Shown: positions 53,901 to 63,051 of the stretch, piece after piece
How positions within the stretch are numbered: position 1 is the stretch's first letter
Layout of the letters: every line of letters begins with the position of its first letter
Assembly (NCBI GenBank): GCA_028283655.1
Contig: JAPWKE010000001.1
Location: 310,874-374,873, forward strand
Direction of reading: 5' to 3'
Source of the DNA: Acidobacteriaceae bacterium
GTDB taxonomy: Bacteria > Acidobacteriota > Terriglobia > Terriglobales > Acidobacteriaceae
DNA: 64,000 nucleotides
Notes under the pieces: generated by a model
The model's input: only the letters and a program-made list of their open reading frames with translations
The model's database searches: none
What the model was told of the DNA's origin: nothing
Position numbers and translations under genes: made by a program

Positions 53901-55991
53901 CGTGAAGTTCGTGTCGCCTGGGTAGGTTGCTTTCAGCTTCGCTGTCCCCACCGCGAGGGAGGAAGTGGTGAAAGTGGCCACGCCGTTCACGACATTGGCG
54001 GTTCCAAGCAACTTGGTACCGTTGTAAAAGCTGATGAGTCCACTGGCGTAATGATTTTGTGCGAAGAACTGATCGAGAGTGGCCGTCAGCGTGACGTTTT
54101 GTCCAACGGCTGATCCCGCAGCAGGAGTTTCTGCCAAAGTGAGGTTCGTCGTCACTTGTAGTGCTTGGAGAGGCGTAGTTCCCGATATGCCAGCAGAGTT
54201 GTTTGCGTCCCCCGCATAGCTGGCCTGAACGAAGTGATCACCGGTACCAACGGGAGATACACCGTTCACATAGGCTGCAGCCGTACTCGGAGCCTGCGCC
54301 AGAAGGACAGAGGCTTGGTCACGGACCGTCGTGTCGCCGGAGAAATCGTAGATCGCTTCGACAATGTCTGTTTGGCCATTGCCGTCGAAATCTGCAAGCC
54401 CAATCGAGATGCTGTTGTAACCCTCTACCGAAGGACTGAATGCATCTGGAAGGAAGGTTCCATCGCCCTTGCCAAAGAAGATGGTTGTATGGCCCCCGTT
54501 GGGATCGGGCAACACCAAATCTGCCACGCCATCACCGTTGAAGTCGCCAACCGCAACAACAGCCGAATTGAGAGCGGTTGTTGGATCTTCAGCAATACTG
54601 CGGAATGTCCCATCTCCGTTCCCGAGCAGAACTGTTATCGGAAGACTGCTCTGGTTGGTCGCGACAAGGTCGGGAATGCCATCTTGATTGAGATCTGCGG
54701 TTGCCAGACTGACGTAAGGCATTCCGCTGGCGAGCTGCTGTGGTAAAAGGAAGGTTCCGTCACCGTTACCGCGCGCCAATAAAATCGCATTCGCGCTACT
54801 GCCGTTGCCGGACGTGGCGTATGCCACATCCAACTTTCCATCGCCATCGAAATCGCCCGTTACGAGAGAGGACGAAAAAGGTGTGCCGCTTATGGCGAAG
54901 GATGGGGCAACAAGGGTAAAAGTACCATCGCCCACACCATGTAACACTGCGATGTAGGAGTATGCCACTGTAGCCCCTACAGTGATTAAGTCTGGCTTGC
55001 CGTCGCCGTCGAGATCGCCCGTGACTAAAGCCAGATATCCACCACCAAGCTGTCCGGGGGCCACCAACTGTCCAACAGTGAATGTGCCATCACCGTCTCC
55101 GAGGAAGATCTGACATCCATTGTTGTTGAGCACGGCGAAGTCAATCTTGCCATCACTATTGAAGTCGCCGGTCGTTACCGTACCCGCGAAGACGCCGCCG
55201 TTTACGTTGGGAAGGCTGATTGAACTGGTTCGGAATGTTCCACCGCCATTGCCTAGAGCCAAGAGCAAGGTCGTAGAGTAATCGGTGCTTACGATGAAGT
55301 CGGGATACCCGTCACCATTGAAGTCTCCAACCGCTACTGCTGAGGGGACGCCTTGGCCGCTGAGGCTCGGAAGGGGAAGGCTTGCGGACTGATAGAAGGC
55401 GATGCCATTGGATCCTGTAGGTCCAAGTGTTCCCGTGCCGAGAACATAGTTCGAGTTGGTCGTGTCCTGGAAAGATATCTGTCCTGTTGGTGAGGCTGTG
55501 CCATTGGTCGCGACCGTTCCGAGCAAGGAGTAATCCCCTTGCGCACCTGATGCCAGAATGCCTACATGTGCTGCCGTTGCTGTCCCAGAGGGATTGTTGA
55601 CAGTAAGGCTGACATTATCTGCAGAACGGCTTTCTGAATAATCCAGATTCCCAAGAAATTCCGCGCGGTATGAGTGAGTCCCGGGCCCGGGAACAAACTT
55701 CAGTGTCGCAGTGCCGTTGACATACTGCGCGAGGCCGATGCGATGAATGTCAGTACATGAGGCGGCGAGGGCGTCACAGAATGCAACTTGGCCTATCGGT
55801 GTGGGAGAAGCGGAGTTCGAAGTCGCAATAAGGGAAACAACCGTACCTGACGGCACATTCGTCACTCGTACTCCGCCAGCCGTGGCAGTCAACTCAATAC
55901 CAAGACGAGGTGGTAGAGCTCGTCCTGCTGGCGGTATGACGAAACCCAAAATGGCCAGAGCAGCAAAGAGGAATGAGCGACTAAATCTCAT
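50904..55991 (-). CDS. Giant secreted FG-GAP/Ig-like/NHL repeat protein
   Basis: 1695 residues. A signal peptide (FLFAALAILGFVIPPAGRA) is followed by an Ig-like domain, then about seven FG-GAP/VCBS repeats (AVGDFNGDGYPDF, TTGDFNSDGKIDFAVL, VTGDLDGDGKPDLI, VTGDFDGDGKLDVAY), Ig-like Big_3_5 domains, a block of NHL-type repeats (NMVFDGAGNLFVADN, GLAVDAIGNVFIAES, GIALDGRGNLYVSDN), and more Ig-like domains. The end has KRHKLIPRFALAILMSAGLLF, SGCG and ITITA, as in the 6.8 kb protein. It is probably a surface adhesin or extracellular matrix protein. Confidence 0.82.
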   Translation of the reverse strand: MRFSRSFLFAALAILGFVIPPAGRALPPRLGIELTATAGGVRVTNVPSGTVVSLIATSNSASPTPIGQVAFCDALAASCTDIHRIGLAQYVNGTATLKFVPGPGTHSYRAEFLGNLDYSESRSADNVSLTVNNPSGTATAAHVGILASGAQGDYSLLGTVATNGTASPTGQISFQDTTNSNYVLGTGTLGPTGSNGIAFYQSASLPLPSLSGQGVPSAVAVGDFNGDGYPDFIVSTDYSTTLLLALGNGGGTFRTSSISLPNVNGGVFAGTVTTGDFNSDGKIDFAVLNNNGCQIFLGDGDGTFTVGQLVAPGQLGGGYLALVTGDLDGDGKPDLITVGATVAYSYIAVLHGVGDGTFTLVAPSFAISGTPFSSSLVTGDFDGDGKLDVAYATSGNGSSANAILLARGNGDGTFLLPQQLASGMPYVSLATADLNQDGIPDLVATNQSSLPITVLLGNGDGTFRSIAEDPTTALNSAVVAVGDFNGDGVADLVLPDPNGGHTTIFFGKGDGTFLPDAFSPSVEGYNSISIGLADFDGNGQTDIVEAIYDFSGDTTVRDQASVLLAQAPSTAAAYVNGVSPVGTGDHFVQASYAGDANNSAGISGTTPLQALQVTTNLTLAETPAAGSAVGQNVTLTATLDQFFAQNHYASGLISFYNGTKLLGTANVVNGVATFTTSSLAVGTAKLKATYPGDTNFTSSASAVSSYNVSPELSQTLTFTPPASPAYVSTSALLEAIATSGNAVTYSVVSGPAVITGSVVTYTAAGSVVLQADQPGGNGYGAAAPVQQTVTVQVLTEPVGTTSPSISTVLTIQKSGVLGSLAALTQGTANLDFSYAPGGSCTVGTTYTVGQTCTVDFTFKPTLPGTRMGGVLLADAGGNALASSYLYGVGVGPQVNYLPGTQSTLLTGLAQPTNMVFDGAGNLFVADNRGSGGVVEAIASSGYSVSTNLAQTIGTGSAIAMDGLGNLFVTNANTGTAWEIVAVGGYTTTRQLHSGLNNPYGLAVDAIGNVFIAESTSNASLTELLAASNYTTTKSVGSGFNLPQGIAFDAAGNLFVMNYGSSKIQELTSASGYATVQTLPNSYAFASFLAVNANGDLFVGSDNTGSVVKSLVSSGYATQQTLVSGITPNGIALDGRGNLYVSDNNTRNVLKYDYADPPTLTFQSSLIGTTSADSPQTVTITNSGNADLMFGLPGTSVTPTDFTLLPASTCSNLNGTSQTLLAANSSCTALVSFTPQSARTINGTLFVVDNNLNVSGTSQIPLIGTGTTIAPTLTFNVANHVYGDPPFAVNATSNSPGTITYSLLSGPATITGSTVTVSGVGTVVLQASQSASGAYSAATVTASFNVSKASQTINFPAPPSPVTTSSGSVTLSATASSGLPVTFSVVSGPGTISGTTLTWNGTGTIVIAANQAGNDNFNAAIEVTHSIVVTLNSANVLLTASPAVQFLGNPVILTATLTGTAGTPSGFIAFYDGSTLLATMQATSGSATVTTTTLGLGVHTIIARYSGDSSYAAGVSAATTLTIEDFTLTIAQPNANIHHGGTATFNLIVNSVGSLGLASDISLSVTGAPPHATSNFTPAKITTGSGTTAVQLSIKTANYPDGSPFAIKRTGDTGIALVLCGLFSSLALLPKRHKLIPRFALAILMSAGLLFTSGCGAGWGTQRFDITITAQSGQAVRTVVATITTSCADGQQFCRW

Positions 55992-56387
55992 GATGGCTCG
56001 CGATCAACGTTTGCAGATTGTGGAGAGTCGACAGGCTTGAAAACGCATCGAAAGAGCCCCTTGCTTGATCGGTCATCACTGTGCGCTTAGCTGCATGAAT
56101 GGCGCTGAGTGCGAAGACACACAACCAACTTGCGGAGAAGGGTTTGTTGGTTTCAAACCCGAAAGCGTCTGGAATACGACAGAGAGTATCCCTATTCCTA
56201 GGGCGCACTTTGGTGTGTCCAGAAAGACCAATGCGCTCAGCACAAGAAATGCCGCACGGACCCTGAGATTCATGTATGTAAGCCTCAGGGGAAGACTACC
56301 ATTGAGGTGCACGATGCAATGTCTATCAATGCCGAGAGAGCGGATAACCGCTCTCTCGGTGAATCATCCAAGGACTTGGCGAAATGG
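55992..56387. other. Intergenic region upstream of the giant gene
   Basis: About 400 nt. It carries the hairpin at 56332-56359 near the TIG-domain gene stop and presumably the promoter of the giant gene near 56000-56080. Short frames on both strands are not convincing as genes. Confidence 0.45.
56332..56359 (-). terminator. Strong hairpin after the TIG-domain gene
   Basis: ccgagagagcgg and ccgctctctcgg (12 bp, perfect) flank the loop ataa. It starts 28 nt past the minus-strand stop. No T tract follows, so the terminator role is inferred from position. Confidence 0.6.
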
Positions 56388-57605
56388 CTAGTTGATAGAG
56401 AATTGGGTGAACGCGCTGGCGACGCCGTTCACGTAGACTCCGAGAGCACCCTTGGTGACATGATTTGGAATGCTCACTGTGATCGAGGTAGTGCCGCTAA
56501 CACCGGTTACTGGCAGTTTTTGCCCAGCACCGACGACTGTAATTAAACTGCTGGTTGAGCCGAAATTTGTCCCAGTGATCGTGAAGCCTGTTGTGTTGTG
56601 TGTCGCGCTCGCTGCTGTAGATGTTGAAATCGTCGGCTGCAACGATCCGTTGACGGGAATGAGCCAAGAGCTTGGTGCTGTGGAGTCATTCGGTTGCCAG
56701 GGCGGAGTCGCCGAGATCTCATAAAACTGATTCGTAACATTGTTGGTAGGGAACTGAGCCATGCTCGCCAGCGCCATAAAAGGCGTCGAAGGAGGATGTG
56801 CGGTGCTGAATTGACCTTGGGTCGTCTGAGTGAATAGATCCCCACAACGAGTTCCTGCAGTTGTGGCTCCCGTGCTATTCAGGCAAGGCGCGACTACGTC
56901 GGCCAGTGTGTTCAACTCACGCTGAACGTTGCTGTCGGAGCCGCCATAGAAACCCGAGGCAATGGGGATGAGGTTATTGGCCGTATCGAACGCAGTGCCG
57001 AGTGCTGTGTAATCCGCTGGGTAAGCCGAGATGCTGTCGAACAGATGAGCTGCACTCTTGGTGTAACTCGCAAAGGTTCCTGCGCTGAAGGCCGCAGCTA
57101 CATTCGTGAAGTCGCTGATCACAATGAATGCCGTGCTCGCATTGTTGTAGTACCACCCGCAGGTCTGCGTTGATGAAGGAACCGCGACGAGAGCTAGGTT
57201 CTGGTTGTAATAAACTCCCGCTTCACCGCCCACAATCTCGAAGTAAATGATGTCGGAATCTGCGTTGCAGTTCGCGTAGTACGCATCTGTCAGATCGAAG
57301 TTGCCGTTGACATCGCTGGCTACATAGCATTCACCATTCGAATCCGTGCCCACCATCGGATTCGTTGAGCCACAGTCTGTGATGTCTGTAGCTTGTCCGT
57401 TCGGCTGGCTGCCGACTCGAAGGATATAGATCTTCACATTCGAAAACTGGGGTTCAGCATTGGGCTGAACGGTGGTCGACAACGCTCTTGCACTGCTTGT
57501 CTGGCTGGTTGGAGGAACGAGGTGCCCCTTTTGGGCGTGAATCATGGGAGTAGCCACGACGGGCAGAAGGCATAGGAATGCCAACAGTCTAAAAAACAGC
57601 TTCAT
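56388..57605 (-). CDS. Secreted IPT/TIG-domain protein
   Basis: 405 residues with signal peptide (LLAFLCLLPVVATPMIHAQ), an N-terminal domain of about 290 residues with Cys pairs and VKIYILRVGSQPNGQATDITDCG, and a C-terminal IPT/TIG domain (FTITGTNFGSTSSLITVVGAGQ, GALGVYVNGVASAFTQF). Such Ig-like domains are found in surface proteins. It lies upstream of the giant protein gene on the same strand and may act with it. Confidence 0.7.
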   Translation of the reverse strand: MKLFFRLLAFLCLLPVVATPMIHAQKGHLVPPTSQTSSARALSTTVQPNAEPQFSNVKIYILRVGSQPNGQATDITDCGSTNPMVGTDSNGECYVASDVNGNFDLTDAYYANCNADSDIIYFEIVGGEAGVYYNQNLALVAVPSSTQTCGWYYNNASTAFIVISDFTNVAAAFSAGTFASYTKSAAHLFDSISAYPADYTALGTAFDTANNLIPIASGFYGGSDSNVQRELNTLADVVAPCLNSTGATTAGTRCGDLFTQTTQGQFSTAHPPSTPFMALASMAQFPTNNVTNQFYEISATPPWQPNDSTAPSSWLIPVNGSLQPTISTSTAASATHNTTGFTITGTNFGSTSSLITVVGAGQKLPVTGVSGTTSITVSIPNHVTKGALGVYVNGVASAFTQFSIN

Positions 57606-58012
57606 TGCATCTCCATTAATACCGGTTGACTTTGTAAGACTCAGCTAAGCCCCGGGGTGGGCACAGATGTGCCCACTCGGAGTGTTTTGTTATGGATGAT
57701 GAATACACTTTCGTGGCATCGAAATCGTTTGTCAAGAAAAATACCGATTAAATACTTTTCGAAGAGGACGTAAGGGTAAGACTCGCATGCGTGTGCGTCT
57801 GCTCTGCGCTTTCGTTGATGCTCACTCAATACGGAACAGCGCCAACCCAACGTTGCCGTCTTTCCTCGTGAGCTTACCTAAACAGGTGTCTTAACTCTTG
57901 TATTGCCAGTCTGAAGCCATGCGACAGGGTAGCTAATCCGTTGGGTCTCCCTCAGCCGGTGTGTTGAGATCCGATGCCGCAGTGTTGTGCTCCGAGCTCC
58001 AGTCCTCGCTTG
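57606..58012. other. Promoter region of the TIG-domain gene and intergenic space
   Basis: About 400 nt between two minus-strand genes. It holds the inverted repeat at 57657-57676 and an AT-rich stretch around 57690-57760. I recognise no gene. Confidence 0.4.
57657..57676. promoter_or_regulatory. Inverted repeat upstream of the TIG-domain gene
   Basis: gtgggcac and gtgcccac (8 bp, perfect) around agat lie 52 nt upstream of the start. It could be an operator or a leader hairpin. Confidence 0.35.
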
Positions 58013-60310
58013 CTAAGGCACTGAAATCGCTAGATCCGGCCGCTCGACGTAGCCTTGTCCTCGCATGTAGTCCAGCCATTCTTCCGTGTCCACTTCAAAC
58101 GCGTAGGATTCCCGAACCAGCATGAGATTGCCATGCTTCTGGAAGACATCTTGAGCCTTCATCGAGTGGAATTGCATGCGATGGAATTTCGATTCCGGCG
58201 AGAAATAATTTTCGATGTCAGCACATGTCAGCTCTTCCTGTTCTCGAATTCGGAATGACTTCTTATGAAGAACTCCATCGTCTCCCTTGTACCCGATGCC
58301 AAGCTCTCCGTCCTCCAGCAAGCGCGATAGAGACGCGTAGTCTCGAATCGCGATTCCACCTTCGTCCAACCCTGAGAAGAGACGATGGGACGAAAGTACG
58401 GCGCGCACTACAGGTAGCTCCAAGACCTCGGCCTTTGAGAGGTGCCGAAACCATTGCCGCACGTAGGCTAGGCGTCGCTCTGGATTGCTCAGGATATGTT
58501 CAGCTCGGGTCACCTGTCCTCGTCCCTTCACGACGTCGCGCCACAGATCGCGCATCTCATGTGGGCTGGTTGCCGTGAGCGAATGCTTACATTCAATTAG
58601 GTACAGCTTGCCTCCGCACAGGAGAACGATGTCGACGTCTGTCTTCAGGTCTCCCATACGAAGTTTCTTCTCGGTGACGACATGTGAGAAGTGCTTCTCC
58701 AACGCCTGGCTCACAACCCGAACAAACGCCTTCCCATCCTTATGGAAGCGCGTCTTTGCGCGTATCTGAGAATTACGTGTTTCATTTGAGGTGATCATCG
58801 CAGAGGGCAGGAGTACATATTCCGTTTCAGGATGCGGGATCTTCGGGATAGGTACTTTGCGAACTTTGATCAACGGGCTGTATTGAAGATCGTAGTGCCC
58901 AAGCCCGTCAACATCGGCAGCTATGAGCTGCAGGAACGAATCGATTGCCTCTTCGGGTTCTCCCAATGTTGCCAGCATTTCGTGCAGATCCCGCTCGGGT
59001 ACGATACGTATGAGAGAGTTTTGTAATGCTGTCTTATCGTTCTTCGCGATCGCAGTGCGTACTTCGCTATCAACAATGGAGTAGAAGCGAAGAAAGCGGA
59101 ACATACGCCTGAAGCAGGCATAGTCCAAGTGCTGAGTGAGTGTTGGCGATGGTGCACCGTTATCTTGTACAGGAAGAAGAAAATCCTGGGTAAGGCCGTG
59201 TATCGCTTCCAACTCATCGACGTAGTAGCCGCCGTCGAAGACTTTTGTCATCTGTGGACTGACTGGCAGATGTAATCGCACTCGTCGATACTTCGTTGAA
59301 GGATCGGCGATTTCATATAACTTCGTCCCCATCTGTTTGACAAGGTATCTCGCGATATCAGCGAGGGTAGGATTTGCAGTCCATCCTCTCTCCATCATGT
59401 CCATCGCAATTTTGCCTTTGCCCAACTGGCCGCGAATAAACCCGAGTTGAACCGATCGTTCGAACTCTGGCGTGGGGGGAGTCATAATTGCCACCGCTAC
59501 GCCGTGCCCCTCTTCCCAGCGTAGTGTGTACGAGAAGCAACTCAGGTTGTGTGAGATCTCCTTGATCGCGACAAGTCGGTGTGCGGCGCGCAACAGCGCG
59601 GCCAACTCCGAGGAATCCAAAGGCCCGACGATTGGGAGACTCATATCGACAATGTCCAACGGGCGCACTTCATTAGCTATCGCGACGGCCAAAGAAACTG
59701 CGGAAGCCAGTTCTTCGGGGGAGGGAAATTCGTCCAGGAGTGCGCGAAGCTCGGGCGGCGGATCGAGGTGGAAATAACCTCGCCCAAACGCGATCTCAAC
59801 GAGACAAAACAATTGCTTTACCCAGTGACGCACGGGATTCCGTGCTGCTTTCTTCAGGATCCTGAGCGAGTCTCCTCGGTACTCCACCAAGTCCGCATAC
59901 GCACGGTAGGTTGGCATGCGATTCAGCAACATCGTCCACTGCGATTCCTTGGTGGCGTCCTCCGATAGGCGTTGCAAGAAAGATAAGAACTTCACCCGAT
60001 CGTCGCCTGTTGCCAGAAAGATGCCGCTAGACTCCAGTTCCACAAGCGCATCGTGTCCCTCGCATGTCAAAGCAATGAAGATCACGGCACGTACACGTCC
60101 ATACTTGCCTTCCTTGCGGAACGCAACGGCCGTTTCACGAAGGTTCTTGAGGAATTCGTGTTGAGGGACAGGTCTAGAGAGTTCGGTGCAGTAAGATTCC
60201 ACGTCATGCGCCGAAATGCCGTTGAGGGAAGAGAGCGTGTCTGCGAGCTCGATAAGGGAAAACAGATACGGTTCCTTTCGACGCCTAGCACGTAAGGAGC
60301 GGCGTAACAT
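58013..60310 (-). CDS. Large protein with C-terminal PD-(D/E)XK-type nuclease domain
   Basis: 765 residues. Most of it is helical and unassigned. Residues about 555-615 carry a nuclease-like core: KTDVDIVLLCGGKLYLIECKH (Asp then Glu-x-Lys, preceded by a Glu-bearing helix) and a following helix ending in KGRGQVTRAEHIL. There is no ATPase or membrane segment. It follows the HEPN gene after 38 nt on the same strand, which suggests a joint, possibly phage-defence, function (inference). Confidence 0.6.
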   Translation of the reverse strand: MLRRSLRARRRKEPYLFSLIELADTLSSLNGISAHDVESYCTELSRPVPQHEFLKNLRETAVAFRKEGKYGRVRAVIFIALTCEGHDALVELESSGIFLATGDDRVKFLSFLQRLSEDATKESQWTMLLNRMPTYRAYADLVEYRGDSLRILKKAARNPVRHWVKQLFCLVEIAFGRGYFHLDPPPELRALLDEFPSPEELASAVSLAVAIANEVRPLDIVDMSLPIVGPLDSSELAALLRAAHRLVAIKEISHNLSCFSYTLRWEEGHGVAVAIMTPPTPEFERSVQLGFIRGQLGKGKIAMDMMERGWTANPTLADIARYLVKQMGTKLYEIADPSTKYRRVRLHLPVSPQMTKVFDGGYYVDELEAIHGLTQDFLLPVQDNGAPSPTLTQHLDYACFRRMFRFLRFYSIVDSEVRTAIAKNDKTALQNSLIRIVPERDLHEMLATLGEPEEAIDSFLQLIAADVDGLGHYDLQYSPLIKVRKVPIPKIPHPETEYVLLPSAMITSNETRNSQIRAKTRFHKDGKAFVRVVSQALEKHFSHVVTEKKLRMGDLKTDVDIVLLCGGKLYLIECKHSLTATSPHEMRDLWRDVVKGRGQVTRAEHILSNPERRLAYVRQWFRHLSKAEVLELPVVRAVLSSHRLFSGLDEGGIAIRDYASLSRLLEDGELGIGYKGDDGVLHKKSFRIREQEELTCADIENYFSPESKFHRMQFHSMKAQDVFQKHGNLMLVRESYAFEVDTEEWLDYMRGQGYVERPDLAISVP

Positions 60311-60348
60311 TGTTGGATCGGATGCAAACAGAGTAAATGTTCTCTAGC

Positions 60349-61092
60349 CTAAGGAGTTTCGACGACTGGGGACTCAAGCGCCAGTTCCTTCAAAATGCGC
60401 CGGGTGAGTACTGGAGAGCGTCCTGCACTGCCAGTACGAGCGGGCTCATGAACATGATCTTCGGGGGCGAATGCAACATTGAGATTCAACGCTGCATTCC
60501 GTCGTTCCACCGTGCCCCGACCCTCTATCAGATCGCTCAGTGGCCCCGAACGCAGAGGCTGATAGTCCACCTGTTTCGTCAAGAAATATCGATACGTCGG
60601 AGGCTTTACATCGTGTGGACTACCGAGAAGCTGCAGAGGCTCGTCAAGAGGGCATATGAGCCTACGAATGGCAAAGACCATGGTGTCGAGCATGTGAAGA
60701 TCTTGACTGCGAACTGAATAGCCGTAACTCAAATATCGATTCTCGGGGCTGCCGTTTAACGCGAGGAATTCCATAAATCCCTTAGACGTTCGATTGAACC
60801 AGACAACGCCGCTTAGACTTTTCGGCTTTTTCAGTGTTTGGGGGAGAAGTTTCTTCCCGATGGAATTGATCGCGTTATAGAGATTCAGGACGTCATGTCC
60901 ATAGTGTTTAACGGAGCGGCCATTGTGAAGCAGGACGGCCTTCATGTATTTCTCAAGCGCGTGAGTGCCGAGCCAGAAGAAGTCTGTATACAAAGCCTGG
61001 CTGTAGCACCAACGCGCCGCGATGTAATTCTCATCCGCAGTATGGATAAACATCTCGGCAACGATACTTGCTTGAGATGGTGTGAGAGCCAT
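60349..61092 (-). CDS. HEPN-domain protein
   Basis: 247 residues from the ATG at 61092 (GAGG upstream). The N-terminal half has the HEPN helix pattern: FIHTADENYIAARWCYSQALYTDFFWLGTHALEKYMKAVLL is split across two helices, then HYGHDVLNLYNAI. The canonical RNase Rx4-6H motif is not obvious, so ribonuclease activity is doubtful. The second half is unassigned. Middle gene of the cluster with the frameshifted DUF5677 gene upstream and the large nuclease downstream. Confidence 0.6.
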   Translation of the reverse strand: MALTPSQASIVAEMFIHTADENYIAARWCYSQALYTDFFWLGTHALEKYMKAVLLHNGRSVKHYGHDVLNLYNAINSIGKKLLPQTLKKPKSLSGVVWFNRTSKGFMEFLALNGSPENRYLSYGYSVRSQDLHMLDTMVFAIRRLICPLDEPLQLLGSPHDVKPPTYRYFLTKQVDYQPLRSGPLSDLIEGRGTVERRNAALNLNVAFAPEDHVHEPARTGSAGRSPVLTRRILKELALESPVVETP

Positions 61093-61142
61093 ATGTGTCC
61101 TCAACAAATGATGATCTTAGGCGGTTCTATCGTGAACTTTCA

Positions 61143-61980
61143 TCATGCCGGCCGGGTTAGTACTTGCCCATCGATTGCCATCTTCATCGTGGACATCAAA
61201 TCATTGACCCCTTCCCATTCTTCATGGGTTGGAAGCTCATAAATGCTCATGATGAATGTCGCGATTCCCAGCAACGCATGGTTCGCTGCTCCTACCATTA
61301 TGAGAGCCTGCATTAATCGCTGAAGGTCAGTGAACTGGCCTGACTTGATGTAAGCAGCTCCGAAGTAGCCCAAGCCCCGACGCGTGAAGTGAACGAAGGT
61401 GTGCCCGTGTTGGTAAACAGAGGTGCGAAGAAGCTGCAGACACTTCTGATTAAAACGCGAGTCAATCGCGCAATCACTAAGGCGAGCCCCTCTCCGCAAG
61501 TGGAATGTCTGTCCAGGTTCGCGGCTTCTTGCTAAATAGGCCTGAGCTCAACGCTTGCTGCGCTGACTTGGTGGAGATTACTTCGGTTTCCGGTGATGGG
61601 ACGTAGCCAGTGGCTGACTTCAGCTCTTCGTGGAGTCTTAGATCGGCAATGGCATCGAAAATCATGAAACGTCTGAATTCCTGCTCGCTACAAACCTGCA
61701 AATAGCAGGCGTTGATTGCGGCCTCCGCAAGCGTCCGGCCCAAGACGGCCATGTCTTCTATGAACCAGTCCTTCGCCAAGCCCTGGATAATTCTTGCTGC
61801 CTGTATGGATCTTCGCGTTCCAGCCACCAAGATCACTCTTCGCGACGAAGGGGTTCCATTTTCGGAATCTTTCAAAAGATCTTCCAGAATGACACAGAGC
61901 TCCGACGTGGCTTCGATTTGACCTGCAACCAAAGACAGAAGCAGTTCTATGTGGGCGGCCTGACCGTTAGGAGAATCCAT
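61143..61980 (-). pseudogene. DUF5677-like gene split by a 1-nt frameshift
   Basis: Two overlapping frames give one protein. The first part (61477-61980) reads AGQIEATSELCVILEDLL, SIQAARIIQGLAKDWFIEDMAVLGRTLAEAAINACYLQ and stops just after WTDIPLAERG. The second (61143-61499) continues RLSDCAIDSRFNQKCL, VYQHGHTFVHFTRRGLGYFG. Total length is 838 nt, one more than a multiple of three. Removing one G from the GGGG at about 61490 restores a single frame of about 278 residues. The pattern resembles DUF5677 proteins. It could be a true mutation or a sequencing error. Confidence 0.6.
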
Positions 61981-62061
61981 GAATAGCAGTCTAGGCGATT
62001 GCTAGAAATGTGATTAGTGAATCTGTCGGCAGCTTGAGATCATGGAGATGAGGATTGGGAC

Positions 62062-62727
62062 ATGAAGAACGGATTGCTAATCGGCGCAGGCTTCTCGTAC
62101 GACCTCGGTATGCCGCTGGCGACGGAGCTGACCGAGGTGTTTTTGAATCTGTTCACGGAAGCATTTGCCAAGCAGATGACACTAGCTATGGCCGCGTGTC
62201 AGCCCTATGGCAATAATCGTCCCATCGCCCCAAAGGCAATCATGGCTGGTTGGGATTTGCTGATTGCCTACAAAAGGCAGGGCGACAAGAATTACGAACA
62301 GTTCCTTGCGGAGCTGCAACATCGAGCGCATTTCGGAAGCCCCACACAGCCTGAGAGAGACTCTTATAACTTTCTCTTCGACTACTTCTACCGGGTTGTA
62401 CACACGATCCTCGATCTCTATCAGGAGGTTTCGTATGCAGTCCTTTATGAAAAGAACAAGGCCTGCTTTTCTGCATTGAAGACCTTTCTTTCTGATGAGG
62501 AAACATGGGTTTTATCCCTCAACCATGATTTGAACTTCGAGTTTCTCGCTTTGGATTTTGGCATCCCGATCACCTATGGAGACGACCATAGGGTCGAATT
62601 TCCTTTCTCCAATTTAGAGCTCGGGAGGAGGATTGAATTCACGTACACAGAGCGAAAGGGATGGAGTGTCGATCACCCCGGATTCTTACGAGGGACGCCA
62701 GGCTTCAACCTGGTCTGCCCGGCTTGA
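62062..62727 (+). CDS. SIR2-like domain protein, truncated by an IS3 insertion
   Basis: An ATG after GAGGATTGGGAC opens a SIR2-type Rossmann domain: MKNGLLIGAGFSYDLGMP (NAD-binding GAGxS), and later WVLSLNHDLNFEFLALDFG, the usual NxD position. SIR2 domains in such proteins deplete NAD in several phage-defence systems. The frame stops at 62727 inside the insertion sequence, so the last few residues come from the element and the native C-terminus is lost. It is divergent from the DUF5677-HEPN-nuclease cluster. Confidence 0.75.
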   Translation: MKNGLLIGAGFSYDLGMPLATELTEVFLNLFTEAFAKQMTLAMAACQPYGNNRPIAPKAIMAGWDLLIAYKRQGDKNYEQFLAELQHRAHFGSPTQPERDSYNFLFDYFYRVVHTILDLYQEVSYAVLYEKNKACFSALKTFLSDEETWVLSLNHDLNFEFLALDFGIPITYGDDHRVEFPFSNLELGRRIEFTYTERKGWSVDHPGFLRGTPGFNLVCPA

Positions 62728-62772
62728 TTTGTACCAGTTGTAATCATTGGAACTGGATACAAGGAGCTGGTT

Positions 62773-63051
62773 ATGGCAAGGAAACGGCATACAGCTGAGC
62801 AGGTGGTGAACCTGCTTCGGCAAGTGGAAGTAGGGATCGCGAACGGCAAGACGACTGTTCTTGCGTGCAAGGAAGCGTTGATCACAGAGCAGACGTACTA
62901 CCGCTGGCGCAAAGAGTACGGCGGTCTGCAGGTGGACCAGGCGAAACGGCTGAAGGAGTTGGAGCAGGAGAACTCGAAGCTGAAGCGCCTGGTTGCGAAC
63001 CTGAGCCTGGAGAAGCTGGTGTTGAAGGACATCGCGGAGGGAAACTTCTAA
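62773..63051 (+). CDS. IS3-family transposase, OrfA
   Basis: 92 residues: HTH DNA-binding domain (HTAEQVVNLLRQVEVGIANG, ITEQTYYRWRKEYGG) and a leucine-zipper-like helix (LKELEQENSKLKRLVANLSLEKLVLKD). The end carries the slippery heptamer GGGAAAC (63039-63045) in the G GGA AAC phase, where ribosomes shift -1 to OrfB. Confidence 0.92.
   Translation: MARKRHTAEQVVNLLRQVEVGIANGKTTVLACKEALITEQTYYRWRKEYGGLQVDQAKRLKELEQENSKLKRLVANLSLEKLVLKDIAEGNF
63039..63045 (+). promoter_or_regulatory. Programmed -1 frameshift site of the IS3 transposase
   Basis: GGGAAAC in the form X XXY YYZ relative to OrfA, a known type of slippery site. The -1 frame joins the OrfB frame, and OrfA stops two codons later. Confidence 0.8.

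Noticed and set aside
55992..56387. Frames in the region upstream of the giant gene (for example 56065-56391 and 56076-56312)
   Set aside because: They overlap each other on opposite strands, lack ribosome-binding sites and match no family I know.
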